Source: SABI01 sp963676605 (lineage in GTDB: Bacteria; Spirochaetota; Spirochaetia; Sphaerochaetales; Sphaerochaetaceae). Taken from it: 18,238 bases of DNA. The first letter of the stretch is position 1. Each line of letters opens with the position of its first letter. Both the position numbers and the translations under genes were made by a program. Under the pieces are notes generated by a model. That model worked only from the letters and a program-made list of their open reading frames with translations, was not told the origin of the DNA and did no database searches. The stretch spans positions 1 to 18,238 of the forward strand of contig CAXXSP010000019.1 of assembly GCA_963676605.2 (NCBI GenBank). The letters are read 5' to 3'. Of this stretch, positions 7,109-15,717 are shown in pieces.

Positions 7109-7131
7109 GCTTGGAGCGAGTAGAATAACCT

Positions 7132-8895
7132 ATGCAGAAACGAATCTTTCTTTGGTTTGTCCTGATCGTTGTTATTCCAAGCGGCATTATCTACTTTCTG
7201 GCAAACAACTTCTTTCTGAATTATGCTGTCAACAAACAGATAGCGACCAACACTCAACTTATTGACGAGATGCGGAAGAACCTGGACACGCAGCTCCTCC
7301 ATTATCAGCAGTTGACCATGGAACTGTACCTGAATGCTGAAGCCATGGAAGAGATAACTGCCAAGACTGATATCCTGGACTGTACTGCGGTGCAGAGTCA
7401 GCTTGACAGTTTTGTCAATGCCAACCGACTTATATCCTCAGCCTACCTGTTTACTGAAAAAGGCTCCTTGTACAGCGGCCATGGCCTCCGTGAGATAGAT
7501 CAGATTGTTGAAAGCTACCAGGAGAAACTGATTGAACAGGATGGACGAATCCTCTGGACAACATCGTATCCACTGAAGACCAACTTCGGTTTGAATGACA
7601 GCTATTTCTTCGGAATGAGGCATATTAGACAGGATGAGAAACCGATTGCTACCCTTTGCCTCGGATTCAGCGGGATGTTCTTCTCGGATTTTTTCCAGTA
7701 TACCCCCTTCGAAAACAGTCACAGTATCTCAATCTATCAGTCAGAAGGCAAGTTGATCGCATCAAATGGTGTGGATGCAGAGCCTCTGTTAGACAAGGAG
7801 ATACTTGAGAACAGTTACCATGCTGCACGTGCATATTCATCTTCCGGGGCAGATGGGGAGGATGTCCTGATCCTATCCTCTCGATCAAGGCTCTCTGACT
7901 GGATAATAATTTTGTCGCTTTCTCCCAGGCAGATCTCGGATGAGTTGTCAGTTATCCAGAGAATATTCTATATCAGCTTGGTCTGCTATTTCCTGTTCTT
8001 CTTCTATCTGTCTTACATGGTCTCAAAGAAGCTTGGGAAACCCCTGAAGGACCTCACCGATGCAATCAACCAGGTCGGGGACGGTAATCTCGATATAACC
8101 GTAGAGGAGAACCATATCGATGAGATTCGGCAGCTGAGTATGGGGTTCAACAGCATGACCCACCGGGTGCAGCAATTGCTGGATGAGATCCGGAGGACTG
8201 AGAAAGAGAAACGGAGAGCGTATTTACAGAATCTCCAACTGCAGTTGACTCCACATTTCCTCTATAACACGCTCAACACGATCCGTTGGATGGCACAGAT
8301 AAACGGACAGGAGAATATCATGTCCGTCACGAAAGCTTTGATCGGGTACCTGAAAAGCCTGACAGATATCGAGAGCGAGTTCATCCCACTGGAGAAGGAG
8401 ATAGCCCTCATAGAGGCCTATGCGACAATCCAGCTCTACAGGTATCGAGAGTTCTCAATTACGTACGAGATCCCTGAGTACCTTAAAAAGGAAAAGATCC
8501 ATAAACTCATGATCCTGAATATCGTAGAGAACAGCATCATCCATGGATTCAGTGAGCAGGAGGGTGCTGGGCAGATTATCATCACAGTATGTAAGGACGC
8601 TGATGACCTGGTGATTACCATCAATGATAATGGTATTGGGTTCTCCCCCGATACGCTTCTGGAAATACAGGAACTACTGGACCAGAACAGGTCGATTGAC
8701 TCGGAACCCTCTGATACACAGGAAGGGCATATCGGGCTGCGAAACATTCAGTACCGCTTACGCCTTTATCATGGTGAGCAATATGCCCTGCATATTGCAT
8801 CCCATGAGGGAGCCGGCTGTACAGTCTGGTTCAGACAGCCCCTGATGAGACAGCCTGGATTTCAATACCTGCCCAGTTCAGGTAACAATGAGTAG
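7132..8895 (+). CDS. YesM-type sensor histidine kinase (HAMP, His_kinase/PF06580, HATPase_c)
   Basis: The 587-residue membrane kinase has one transmembrane helix at about 5-23 and a second at about 276-298. These enclose a roughly 250-residue extracytoplasmic sensor. A HAMP domain follows (about 298-350; SKKLGKPLKDLTDAINQVG), then the LytS/YesM-type phospho-acceptor region LQLQLTPHFLYNTLNTIRWM with H375. The ATPase has an N-box LNIVENSIIHG (462-472), G1 NDNGIGF (498-504) and G2 GHIGLRNI (532-539). It should respond to an extracellular carbohydrate and phosphorylate the YesN-type regulator at 15780-17273. Only a weak ribosome-binding site (GGAG, 15 bases upstream) precedes the ATG at 7132, but later starts would lose the first membrane helix. 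Its last 34 bases overlap the 3' end of the convergent URO-D-like gene. It is unusually far (about 7 kb) from, and opposite in strand to, its presumed partner regulator. Confidence 0.93.
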   Translation: MQKRIFLWFVLIVVIPSGIIYFLANNFFLNYAVNKQIATNTQLIDEMRKNLDTQLLHYQQLTMELYLNAEAMEEITAKTDILDCTAVQSQLDSFVNANRLISSAYLFTEKGSLYSGHGLREIDQIVESYQEKLIEQDGRILWTTSYPLKTNFGLNDSYFFGMRHIRQDEKPIATLCLGFSGMFFSDFFQYTPFENSHSISIYQSEGKLIASNGVDAEPLLDKEILENSYHAARAYSSSGADGEDVLILSSRSRLSDWIIILSLSPRQISDELSVIQRIFYISLVCYFLFFFYLSYMVSKKLGKPLKDLTDAINQVGDGNLDITVEENHIDEIRQLSMGFNSMTHRVQQLLDEIRRTEKEKRRAYLQNLQLQLTPHFLYNTLNTIRWMAQINGQENIMSVTKALIGYLKSLTDIESEFIPLEKEIALIEAYATIQLYRYREFSITYEIPEYLKKEKIHKLMILNIVENSIIHGFSEQEGAGQIIITVCKDADDLVITINDNGIGFSPDTLLEIQELLDQNRSIDSEPSDTQEGHIGLRNIQYRLRLYHGEQYALHIASHEGAGCTVWFRQPLMRQPGFQYLPSSGNNE

Positions 8896-9929
8896 ACGGT
8901 GATCAGGTTCTCCAGGGATGTATTGTCCTGAAACATATGCGTAGGGGAAAAGAGGTATCCGCTTTCGGGCATCATAGCTGCCAATAATCCTTCCAGGTCG
9001 GCAATAACTTCCTCCCTGGTACCATCAACTACTGAACCCGCAGTGGAGAACCCGCCATGGAATGCCAGGTCCCTCCCGTAGGTCCCTTTCAGGAATTCAG
9101 GTTCCATATGGGACGCTTCAGGCTGCAGGGTGTCAACAGCAGCTATTCCCATCTCGATGAAATCCTGAAATACCCAGGACGATGAACCGCAGCTGTGAAT
9201 CATGACGGGAATGTTAAAGGAGGAGGCAAGGTCCACGAACTGTTGGTGCCTCGGGCGAATCACGGACCTGTAATGGGTCGTTGAGATCAACGGTCCATTC
9301 TGGGAACCAAGGTCCTCCCCGATCCAGAGACAGTCGATCGACCCGTCTGCTGTCTCAAGGGCCCTGCGGGTGATCTCAAGCTGGATATCCAAGCGCCTGT
9401 CTACGAGATGCAGCCAGTTCGGGTCCTGCAGGGCTAGGGCTATGTATACCGTTTCCATCCCGCACAGCATCCCGGTGGTGTTGAGGATGTCCGCAAGACC
9501 CGGGTTCCCAAGGAATAGGGCTTTTCCCTTGTACCTATCAACTTGATCAAGGATGGCTGAATATGCAAAATCATCAGGTTTCGGCATAGGCCAGGACTCA
9601 GCTTTCTCCTCATCCAGCATGTGCAGCGGGAAGTCACAATAATCCCAATACCCTCCGGTCTCATGTTCAACCCATCGCTTGATGATACCCCATTGTTCAT
9701 CTACGCTGCGGCCAGGCCTTGGTGCATGAAGCGGGGGGCCCGTATAGGGGAGTGCCACTTCCCTGATATCAACCTGCAGCTTCTCAAGCAGCAATTCCGT
9801 ATCCTGTGCCCCGAGCTTGAAGGACTGCTTCAGGGCAGTATCGATTCCTGGATTCGCAAGATAGTTGATAGGCACACGATCAGGTATCTGGTGGTTCAAG
9901 GCTGCTTGGACCCGTTCTTTCGATGTCAT
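8862..9929 (-). CDS. Uroporphyrinogen decarboxylase (URO-D) family protein, MtaA/CmuA-like, non-haem role
   Basis: The 355-residue cytosolic protein begins SKERVQAALNHQIPDRVPIN, typical of URO-D-fold proteins. It has EDLGSQNGPLIS (205-216), MIHSCGSS (243-250), LQPEA (268-272) and HGGFST (291-296). The HxCG motif matches the Zn-thiol site of MtaA/MtbA/CmuA corrinoid:thiol methyltransferases. The RQAGR motif of true haem-pathway UroD is absent near the N-terminus, so haem synthesis is unlikely. Its ATG overlaps the rhamnosidase stop by four bases (ATGA), which ties it to the sugar operon. A role in methyl transfer from a methylated glycan or glycoside is possible but not shown, and no corrinoid protein is encoded here. 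Its end overlaps the convergent kinase gene by 34 bases with no visible terminator. Confidence 0.82.
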   Translation of the reverse strand: MTSKERVQAALNHQIPDRVPINYLANPGIDTALKQSFKLGAQDTELLLEKLQVDIREVALPYTGPPLHAPRPGRSVDEQWGIIKRWVEHETGGYWDYCDFPLHMLDEEKAESWPMPKPDDFAYSAILDQVDRYKGKALFLGNPGLADILNTTGMLCGMETVYIALALQDPNWLHLVDRRLDIQLEITRRALETADGSIDCLWIGEDLGSQNGPLISTTHYRSVIRPRHQQFVDLASSFNIPVMIHSCGSSSWVFQDFIEMGIAAVDTLQPEASHMEPEFLKGTYGRDLAFHGGFSTAGSVVDGTREEVIADLEGLLAAMMPESGYLFSPTHMFQDNTSLENLITVYSLLPELGRY

Positions 9930-12550
9930 GGGGTTACCTCCCGCAGCAGGATGTCATATGTTCCTGGGTCCAGTACGTACCCGGGATGGGCTGATCGACT
10001 CCGAAAGGTACCCCGGTCCAGGGGTTTCAGTGAACTGTCTATGGTATACCCGGCAGGGGGATATAATTCGCCCCTGACACCAGATGGGATCGTCATATGC
10101 ACCTGCAGTGTCCCGTCATCTCGGATCCATTGAACGGCTGCCGGGCCATACGGTGTCTTGGCACCTGCTTCTGCGTGCGTGATCTCCTGGAAATATCCTG
10201 GATAGAACCCTATGCTTTCCCAGCCTGGTCTCAACGGGGAGATGCCGGCAATATACTGGTAGAACCATGTGTCTATTGAGCCGAGCATGATGTGGTTATG
10301 TGAGTTCATGCCTTCACATTCGATCAACTCCCACCGTTCCCACAGGGTCGTGGCACCGTTCCGGATCATATAGATCCAGCCCGGATAGCTCTCCTGGTTC
10401 GCGATGGTATAGGCTTTCTCCTCATACCCTGCCTCTGAGAGCGTGGGCAGGAGGTGTGCCGTCCCATGAATCCCGGTATTGACGTGGTTGCCGGCAGTCC
10501 TGGTAACCAGGGTGTCCAGGGCTGATGCCAGTTTGGTGTGATCCTCTCCTGACAGGATATTCCATGCCAGGGCCAGGACCTGTGATGTCACATCAGGGAA
10601 GTCCCAGGGGCTCATTTCCTGGCTGATGATTGCCGTTCCATCGTAGAAAGTCTCCCTGAACTTGCCTAAGACAAATGATCTTAGCTGTGTATAGTGGGAA
10701 ACCCCATCACGCATCCCGAGGATGTTGGAGATCCTGACCATCAGCTCCAGGTCATGGATGAAATAGAGAGTCGAGATGCAGTCAAGGCCGGTCTTCTTGG
10801 AGGTCACCAGTCCCGGTGCACACCAGTCACCGAAGGTCCCGAGATCCTTGATGATCCCGTTATCTGCATGGGAAGAGAGGAACGCAATGTATCGAGCGAA
10901 TTGTTCGTAGTATGCTCCCAGAACGGTGCTGTCGCCGCTATAGTAGTACACAAGATACCCTATGGAAATGAACGCACTGCCCCAGGCAGGATCAGCCGGC
11001 TTGTCCATCCAGAATGCAGGCGCAACATCGGTGATCGACCCGTCTGCAGCTTGCGTGTCTGCGATATCCCTAAGAAAGGTGCGATAGAACCTGAATGGGG
11101 AGAAGTTCAGGAGTGCTTCCTCACAGGACAGATGGGCATCCCCGAGCCAGCCGTGCCGTTCATCCCGTTGGGGCGAGTCTGTGGGGATTCCCATCATGTT
11201 CGACTGCTGTCCCCAGAGGATAGCCTGGTGCACTGCATTGAAATCCTCATTACTGCAGTGAAATTGCCCGGTTTTCTCTGTTTCGGTATGGATGAAATGG
11301 GCAACGATGCAGTCTCTGTCCAAGGAACCTTCCCAGCCTGTGAACTTGACGTATCGAAACCCGTGGTAGGTACAGGACGGGTGCCAGCATTCTTCATCAT
11401 CCCCGCAGAACGTATAGGAGTCCAGAGCCCGGGCTGCACGGTTCGAGGCTGGGTTCAGGGTTCCGTCCTTATGGAGGAGTTCTGCATGCTCGATAGTGAC
11501 TGTAGTCCCTTTTGGCTGTTTCCCGCAGATCGCAACATACCCCGAGAGGTTCTGCCCGAAATCGATGATGTACCCATCCGGAGTACTGCCGATACGTTTC
11601 GGTTTGACAACCCTGTCAACGGTAACAGGTGGAAGTGTACTGCTTTGCAGAGGATACCCATCGATTATGACAGCTGGATCATTCAGCGTGATGGGAATAT
11701 TCGCATCATAGTGTTCCCCGTCAAAGATGCTGTTATCACGTACTGGTCCGAATCCGCTGAACCAGCTCTCTCGAGACGCGATCACCTGTAAGGAACCATC
11801 CTGGTATTCGATTCGTACAAGACAGACTGCACGCGGTTTGCCGAAACCGTACAAGGCAATATGTCTCCCGTTCCCAAGGAGGATTGTCAGTTGGTTATCA
11901 TCCCTGAGCGCTTGGTCTATATCGATCACATCATAACAGACTCTTTTGTGGTAGTCTGTCTGGGCCGGGGAGAGGATGCCTGGACTGCATACTGATCCAT
12001 TTATACTGAGGCTGCAGCAGCCGACACCCGTGACATAGCATCGAGCCCTGATTACCTGCCTGACCGGTTGTTCCAATCTGAAGGTCGTCCCCAGATAGAT
12101 GCCATGGTAGTGTCTTGCCATATCCTGGGATGTCATCTCCTGCGGTGTCCCGCTTTCCCAGGAGGAAGTCTTATACCATGAATCCTGTAACGAGGTGATC
12201 CATACAGCAGGGGAGAGGGACTTTCTAAGGTCCGCTGTCTCAAACCAGGCCCAGGGTGAAGGAGTCGATCTTTCTGGGACCTCTCCAGCTGTGACTCTCC
12301 ATCGATAACGGGAATAGGAGGTGAGGAATGGACTGCAGTCAACATCAGTCCATGGATACGATGATTCGATAATCCCTGAATCGAATATCAGTCGATCCTG
12401 TGAGTCTGCTATCTCCATACGAAAGAACTTCTGTATGATAATCCTTACATGGTTGTTCCATCCGAAATGGAGAGTCGTTTGGTCTATACCAAGGGGTTCT
12501 TCCTGATACTCACAGCGAAGCCAGTCTGGTTGGAGTCCCTCTTCTATCAT
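9926..12550 (-). CDS. Alpha-L-rhamnosidase, glycoside hydrolase family 78
   Basis: This 874-residue enzyme hydrolyses terminal alpha-L-rhamnose. It has no signal peptide and so acts on imported substrates in the cytoplasm. The N-terminal beta-domain starts with WLRCEYQEEPLGID. The second domain (about 150-310, with GIYLGTTF) and a third (about 318-425) precede the (alpha/alpha)6 catalytic barrel (about 430-780). Catalytic-region motifs are TDSPQRDERHGWLGDAHL (457-474, with D458, E464 and D471), TFGDW (572-576), WERWELIECEGMNSHNHIM (737-755, with E741 a candidate base), and a closing beta-domain. Length and order match GH78. Small departures from the usual DCPQRDERLGW and GMNSFNH are S459, H466 and H751. 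AAGGAG lies eight bases before the ATG at 12550, inside the permease tail; four bases separate the genes. Downstream it is coupled to the URO-D-like gene. Confidence 0.94.
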   Translation of the reverse strand: MIEEGLQPDWLRCEYQEEPLGIDQTTLHFGWNNHVRIIIQKFFRMEIADSQDRLIFDSGIIESSYPWTDVDCSPFLTSYSRYRWRVTAGEVPERSTPSPWAWFETADLRKSLSPAVWITSLQDSWYKTSSWESGTPQEMTSQDMARHYHGIYLGTTFRLEQPVRQVIRARCYVTGVGCCSLSINGSVCSPGILSPAQTDYHKRVCYDVIDIDQALRDDNQLTILLGNGRHIALYGFGKPRAVCLVRIEYQDGSLQVIASRESWFSGFGPVRDNSIFDGEHYDANIPITLNDPAVIIDGYPLQSSTLPPVTVDRVVKPKRIGSTPDGYIIDFGQNLSGYVAICGKQPKGTTVTIEHAELLHKDGTLNPASNRAARALDSYTFCGDDEECWHPSCTYHGFRYVKFTGWEGSLDRDCIVAHFIHTETEKTGQFHCSNEDFNAVHQAILWGQQSNMMGIPTDSPQRDERHGWLGDAHLSCEEALLNFSPFRFYRTFLRDIADTQAADGSITDVAPAFWMDKPADPAWGSAFISIGYLVYYYSGDSTVLGAYYEQFARYIAFLSSHADNGIIKDLGTFGDWCAPGLVTSKKTGLDCISTLYFIHDLELMVRISNILGMRDGVSHYTQLRSFVLGKFRETFYDGTAIISQEMSPWDFPDVTSQVLALAWNILSGEDHTKLASALDTLVTRTAGNHVNTGIHGTAHLLPTLSEAGYEEKAYTIANQESYPGWIYMIRNGATTLWERWELIECEGMNSHNHIMLGSIDTWFYQYIAGISPLRPGWESIGFYPGYFQEITHAEAGAKTPYGPAAVQWIRDDGTLQVHMTIPSGVRGELYPPAGYTIDSSLKPLDRGTFRSRSAHPGYVLDPGTYDILLREVTP

Positions 12551-12554
12551 TGGG

Positions 12555-13385
12555 TCACTCCTTGATCGACCCGGCTGTCAATCCGGCGATGATCTGGTCT
12601 GAGAAGATGAAGAAGATAATGATGATAGGTATCAGGGCAATGGAAGCTGCTGCAAAGACATAGTTCCAGTACGCAAGGAAGTTTGCCAGATATTGGTAGA
12701 TAGCCAAGGTTATGGTATGGAGAGCCTTCTTTGTCAGGAAGACCAACGGCAGGTAGAAGTCATTCCATATCTGCACGAAACTGATGAGTCCGACAGTCGA
12801 GATCACCGGTTTTGATATAGGCATCATGACCTGGAAGAAGATGGTGAATTCACCAGCACCGTCAATCAATGCACTCTCATGAAGGGCTCCAGGCAGCTGT
12901 TTGAAGAACTGGTTGAATATGAAGAGGGAGAACGACATATTGGCTGTATAGAGAATGATCATGCCGATAAACGTATTCGTCAGGTGGAGTGTTCTCATGA
13001 TGATGAATAGCGGCAGGATGGCTATCTGGATCGGGAACATGAGTCCCAGGAGGAAATAGGTCTCAAGCAGGCCTCTGGCACGGAAACGGAAGCGAGCCAG
13101 CCCATAGGCAGTCATTGAGGAAAAGAAGACAAGTGACGTGATCGAAAGGGCTGTCAGGATCAGGCTGTTGAAGAAGTTCCTGAAGAACTCATCTTCGATG
13201 ATGACCTTCTGGTAATTGCCGAAGGTTATCTCCGCGGGAAGGCCGAACGTGTTGAACAGGAGGTCCTGCTTGGTCTTGAACGAAGAGATCACCATATTCC
13301 CGATCAGGATGATTGCGATAAGACAATACAGGGTCAGCAGGACAGTCGCGATGATCCTGCCGGTTGATTTCTTTCTTATGATCAT
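12555..13385 (-). CDS. Carbohydrate ABC transporter permease, MalG/CUT1 type
   Basis: The 276-residue integral membrane protein has about six hydrophobic helices. The EAA loop is ESALIDGAGEFTIFFQVMMP (170-189), the contact site for the ATPase, and the C-terminus SDQIIAGLTAGSIKE is typical of MalG-type subunits. With the following-strand partner at 13385-14308 it should form the translocation pore for an oligosaccharide. Its ATG overlaps the stop of that gene by one base (TGATG). No ATP-binding subunit is encoded in the window, so it probably uses a shared MsmX/MsiK-type ATPase encoded elsewhere, as many CUT1 systems do. The substrate is inferred to be a rhamnose-containing oligosaccharide from the adjacent rhamnosidase. 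Confidence 0.94.
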   Translation of the reverse strand: MIIRKKSTGRIIATVLLTLYCLIAIILIGNMVISSFKTKQDLLFNTFGLPAEITFGNYQKVIIEDEFFRNFFNSLILTALSITSLVFFSSMTAYGLARFRFRARGLLETYFLLGLMFPIQIAILPLFIIMRTLHLTNTFIGMIILYTANMSFSLFIFNQFFKQLPGALHESALIDGAGEFTIFFQVMMPISKPVISTVGLISFVQIWNDFYLPLVFLTKKALHTITLAIYQYLANFLAYWNYVFAAASIALIPIIIIFFIFSDQIIAGLTAGSIKE

Positions 13386-14308
13386 CAGGCAGCCCCCGTC
13401 TCGGTATCATGTTTGAATAGCAGTCTGGTGAGGAGAAGTCTCTGAGTCAGGGAGATCAGTAGGATGATGCAGAACAGGACGACACTGATAGCCGCCCCGA
13501 AGCCTATTGCCGTCTCCCCATTATAGGAATCTCCGAAGGTATACCGGAAGAAGACAAGATTGAGGAAATCAAGTTTTCCATCTATCCCGCCGTTGAGCCC
13601 GCCGATCACGAATGGCAGGTCGAACTGCGTGAGGGCGAAGATCGAGCTGAGGACAACGACATTGAAGATGGATGGCTTGAGGAATGGGAGTTCCACGCTC
13701 CAGAAGCGTCTCCAGGAAGCTGCTCCGTCTATGATACTCGCCTCGATAACCTCCTGGGGGATATTCTTCATGTTTGCGAGGATGATCACCATGCCAACAC
13801 CTATTCCCTGCCAGCCTATGATGGATACGAGCAGGCCAAAGGCAATATCAGGGTCACCGAACCATGCACCTGCGAGCTGGTTCAGTCCCAGGTTGAGGAA
13901 CAGGGTATTCAGCATCCCGATATTCGGGTCGAATACCAGCAGGGAGAAGAACCCCACGATGGAGGGGCTGATGACATAGGGAAGGAATATCATGAGCTTG
14001 AACAGCTTGTGACCTGAGATCTCGATATGGATCAGGTAGGCGAGTAGGATCTGGATCGGGATGAAGATGAACACGGCTACCAGCAGATAGGTGAAGTTGT
14101 TTCCCAGGGCATTCCAGAAGATTGAGGACATCCTCGGTTCAAGGAATATCTTCCTGAAATTATCCAGTCCGATGAATGTCATGCTGCCCATCCCTGACCA
14201 GGAAAAGAAGCTGTAATAGAATGCAATGCCAAGAGGGATTATCATGAATAGTGTGTAAATAAGAAAACCCGGGGTGATGAATCCCCAGTATGCACGTGAT
14301 CTTCGCAT
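13385..14308 (-). CDS. Carbohydrate ABC transporter permease, MalF/UgpA/CUT1 type
   Basis: The 307-residue membrane protein begins with WGFITPGFLIYTLFMIIPLG (8-27), the first helix of UgpA/MalF-type permeases, and has about six helices. The EAA loop is EASIIDGAASWRRFWSVELP (189-208). GGAAGGA seven bases upstream supports the ATG at 14308. The gene is separated from the solute-binding protein gene by 73 bases that contain a perfect hairpin (14344-14369), and it overlaps the second permease gene by one base. It would pair with that permease for oligosaccharide uptake. Confidence 0.94.
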   Translation of the reverse strand: MRRSRAYWGFITPGFLIYTLFMIIPLGIAFYYSFFSWSGMGSMTFIGLDNFRKIFLEPRMSSIFWNALGNNFTYLLVAVFIFIPIQILLAYLIHIEISGHKLFKLMIFLPYVISPSIVGFFSLLVFDPNIGMLNTLFLNLGLNQLAGAWFGDPDIAFGLLVSIIGWQGIGVGMVIILANMKNIPQEVIEASIIDGAASWRRFWSVELPFLKPSIFNVVVLSSIFALTQFDLPFVIGGLNGGIDGKLDFLNLVFFRYTFGDSYNGETAIGFGAAISVVLFCIILLISLTQRLLLTRLLFKHDTETGAA

Positions 14309-14343
14309 AAGTCAGTCCTTCCAAATGTCTAAAGTTATACTAT

Positions 14344-14369
14344 CACAGGAGGGAAGATTCCCTCCTGTG
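14344..14369 (-). repeat. Intercistronic hairpin between the binding-protein and permease genes
   Basis: CACAGGAGGGAA (14344-14355) and its exact reverse complement TTCCCTCCTGTG (14358-14369) form a 12-bp inverted repeat. A folded RNA would have about 11 pairs and a small loop. It starts 13 bases after the binding-protein stop on the minus strand and is followed by ATAGTATAAC rather than a T tract, so it is not a standard terminator. Such hairpins protect the upstream message from 3' decay and raise binding protein over permease levels, as known for mal operons. That function is inferred here. Confidence 0.75.
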
Positions 14370-14381
14370 AAACAGTGGGCA

Positions 14382-15632
14382 TTACAGATTTGGATAATCC
14401 ATCATGGGGTCGATCATCTCCACAAGAGCTTCAGCTGTGAGTGAACCTGAAAGGAGTTTCGGGTTATCCTCTTCCCAGACCTTTGTCGGGGCCTGGCCAT
14501 CAGCATGGTAAAGAACCATGATGTTGTAGAAGCTCTCCAGTTCAAGATTCGCGTCTGCGATCTCATCGGCTAATTTGCTTCCTGAGTTAATGCCCTTCAG
14601 TCCGGCTATGGCCCCTAGGCCGTCTACCCAGATCTGCTGGGATTCTTTTGTTGTCAGGTACTGCGCAAGTCGAACAGCCTCATCCTTATGCTGGGTCTTT
14701 GAATATACGGAGAACCCTGCTGCATAGGTGAGAACGATCGGGGACCGACCATCCTTCGTAGGCATCTGAAATGCCCCTATGTTCATGTCAGGGTTGTTCT
14801 TGGTAAGCGTATCTGCCGTCCATGATCCGGCAACCGTCATGGCTGCCTGGCCTTTGGAGAATGCAAGCAACTGACCTGCATCATCGACACCGAGGAAGTT
14901 GCTCCCATAGTAGCCTTTATTACCCCATTCGATCATCTTGTTCAATGCGTCGATCACCCTCGGGTCATTGATGCGGGCTGAACCGGTTGCGGCTTCCTGG
15001 ATCCAGTCTGGATGCATAGCGGCAAGGATGGGTTCGAAGAGGAAGAGGATATCCCAGTTATCCCGGCCGGCTAGGCTGATCGGGGTGTATCCTGCAGCCT
15101 TGATCTTCGGCAGGAGTGCCTCAAACTCGGCGAAGGTCTTGGGTACTGCCCATCCCTTCTCAGCGAACAGGTCCTTGTCGTAGAAGGTAGCACGGGTGTC
15201 GATGGTGGCAGCAGGAGTCTGGTATACTGTGCCGTTCACACGCACCTTGTCGAGGGACATCTCAGAGTACCCATCGAGGTCAAGGTAGGAAGTGAGATCC
15301 ATGAGAGCTCCCTGGCTGGTGAGGTTGTCCATATCACTGGTGGCTGTTCCATGGTGCCAGAATAGATCGGGTGCTTCCCCGGCCTGAATAGCTGTGGTCA
15401 GCAGGGACAGGTAATTGTCAGGTGTCTTGATCTCATACTCAACCTTTATGTCAGGATTGAGTTCCATGAATCGTTCCAGGGTATTCTTGAGCGATAGCTC
15501 GAAATGGGGAGTATGTTCCCAGATCGTGATGACCGTGGGTTCGGCAGTATCGGTACTCTCCTGCTGGGCCATAGCTGAGAGCATGCCCATCGTGCATAGC
15601 AGCACCATGCAGATCGTCAGAAATCTTTTCAT
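14382..15632 (-). CDS. Extracellular carbohydrate-binding protein of an ABC transporter (SBP family 1)
   Basis: The 416-residue protein has a signal peptide (RFLTICMVLLCTMGMLSAMA, cut near AMA-QQ). It then shows family-1 binding-protein features: ITIWEHTPHFE, FMELNPDIKVEYEIK, IQAGEAPDLFWHHG, a mid-region FSKGQAAMTVAGSW and a C-terminal AQYLTTKESQQIW. No lipobox cysteine follows the hydrophobic stretch, which suggests a free periplasmic protein in a diderm cell. AAAGGAG nine bases before the ATG at 15632 is a strong ribosome-binding site. It is the first transport gene after the YesN-type regulator and has its own promoter-like region with repeats, so it may be both regulated and over-expressed relative to the permeases. 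The ligand is inferred from the linked rhamnosidase. Confidence 0.94.
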   Translation of the reverse strand: MKRFLTICMVLLCTMGMLSAMAQQESTDTAEPTVITIWEHTPHFELSLKNTLERFMELNPDIKVEYEIKTPDNYLSLLTTAIQAGEAPDLFWHHGTATSDMDNLTSQGALMDLTSYLDLDGYSEMSLDKVRVNGTVYQTPAATIDTRATFYDKDLFAEKGWAVPKTFAEFEALLPKIKAAGYTPISLAGRDNWDILFLFEPILAAMHPDWIQEAATGSARINDPRVIDALNKMIEWGNKGYYGSNFLGVDDAGQLLAFSKGQAAMTVAGSWTADTLTKNNPDMNIGAFQMPTKDGRSPIVLTYAAGFSVYSKTQHKDEAVRLAQYLTTKESQQIWVDGLGAIAGLKGINSGSKLADEIADANLELESFYNIMVLYHADGQAPTKVWEEDNPKLLSGSLTAEALVEMIDPMMDYPNL

Positions 15633-15688
15633 ACGTGAATCTCCTTTTGTTCAATGCTGAACTGTTTTTTTACAGTCTAGTATTGCAC

Positions 15689-15717
15689 CCTATACCATGC
15701 CATAGCGGTTGTTCTGA
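15689..15717 (-). promoter_or_regulatory. Candidate activator-dependent promoter of the binding-protein operon
   Basis: On the minus strand TGGTATAGG gives an extended -10 with TATAGG (15694-15689). Seventeen bases upstream the -35 position is TCAGAA (15717-15712), a poor match to consensus. That -35 lies inside one copy of the repeated ATCAGAAC element, the layout expected of a promoter needing an AraC-type activator. The start would be near 15682, about 50 bases before the ATG. Confidence 0.4.

Noticed and set aside
8862..9929. URO-D-like gene as haem-pathway uroporphyrinogen decarboxylase
   Set aside because: It lacks the N-terminal RQAGR motif, has an HxCG motif instead, and is embedded in a sugar operon with no haem genes.
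10694..11791. A 365-codon open frame on the plus strand opposite the rhamnosidase gene
   Set aside because: It has no family features, signal peptide or ribosome-binding site, and it lies wholly antisense to a well-supported GH78 gene, so it is a coding shadow.
15646..15677. Small hairpins (GTTCA-ATGC-TGAAC and ACTGT-T6-ACAGT) in the binding-protein leader as a riboswitch or attenuator
   Set aside because: The stems are only 5 bp each and no known riboswitch pattern is recognisable; they could be chance.
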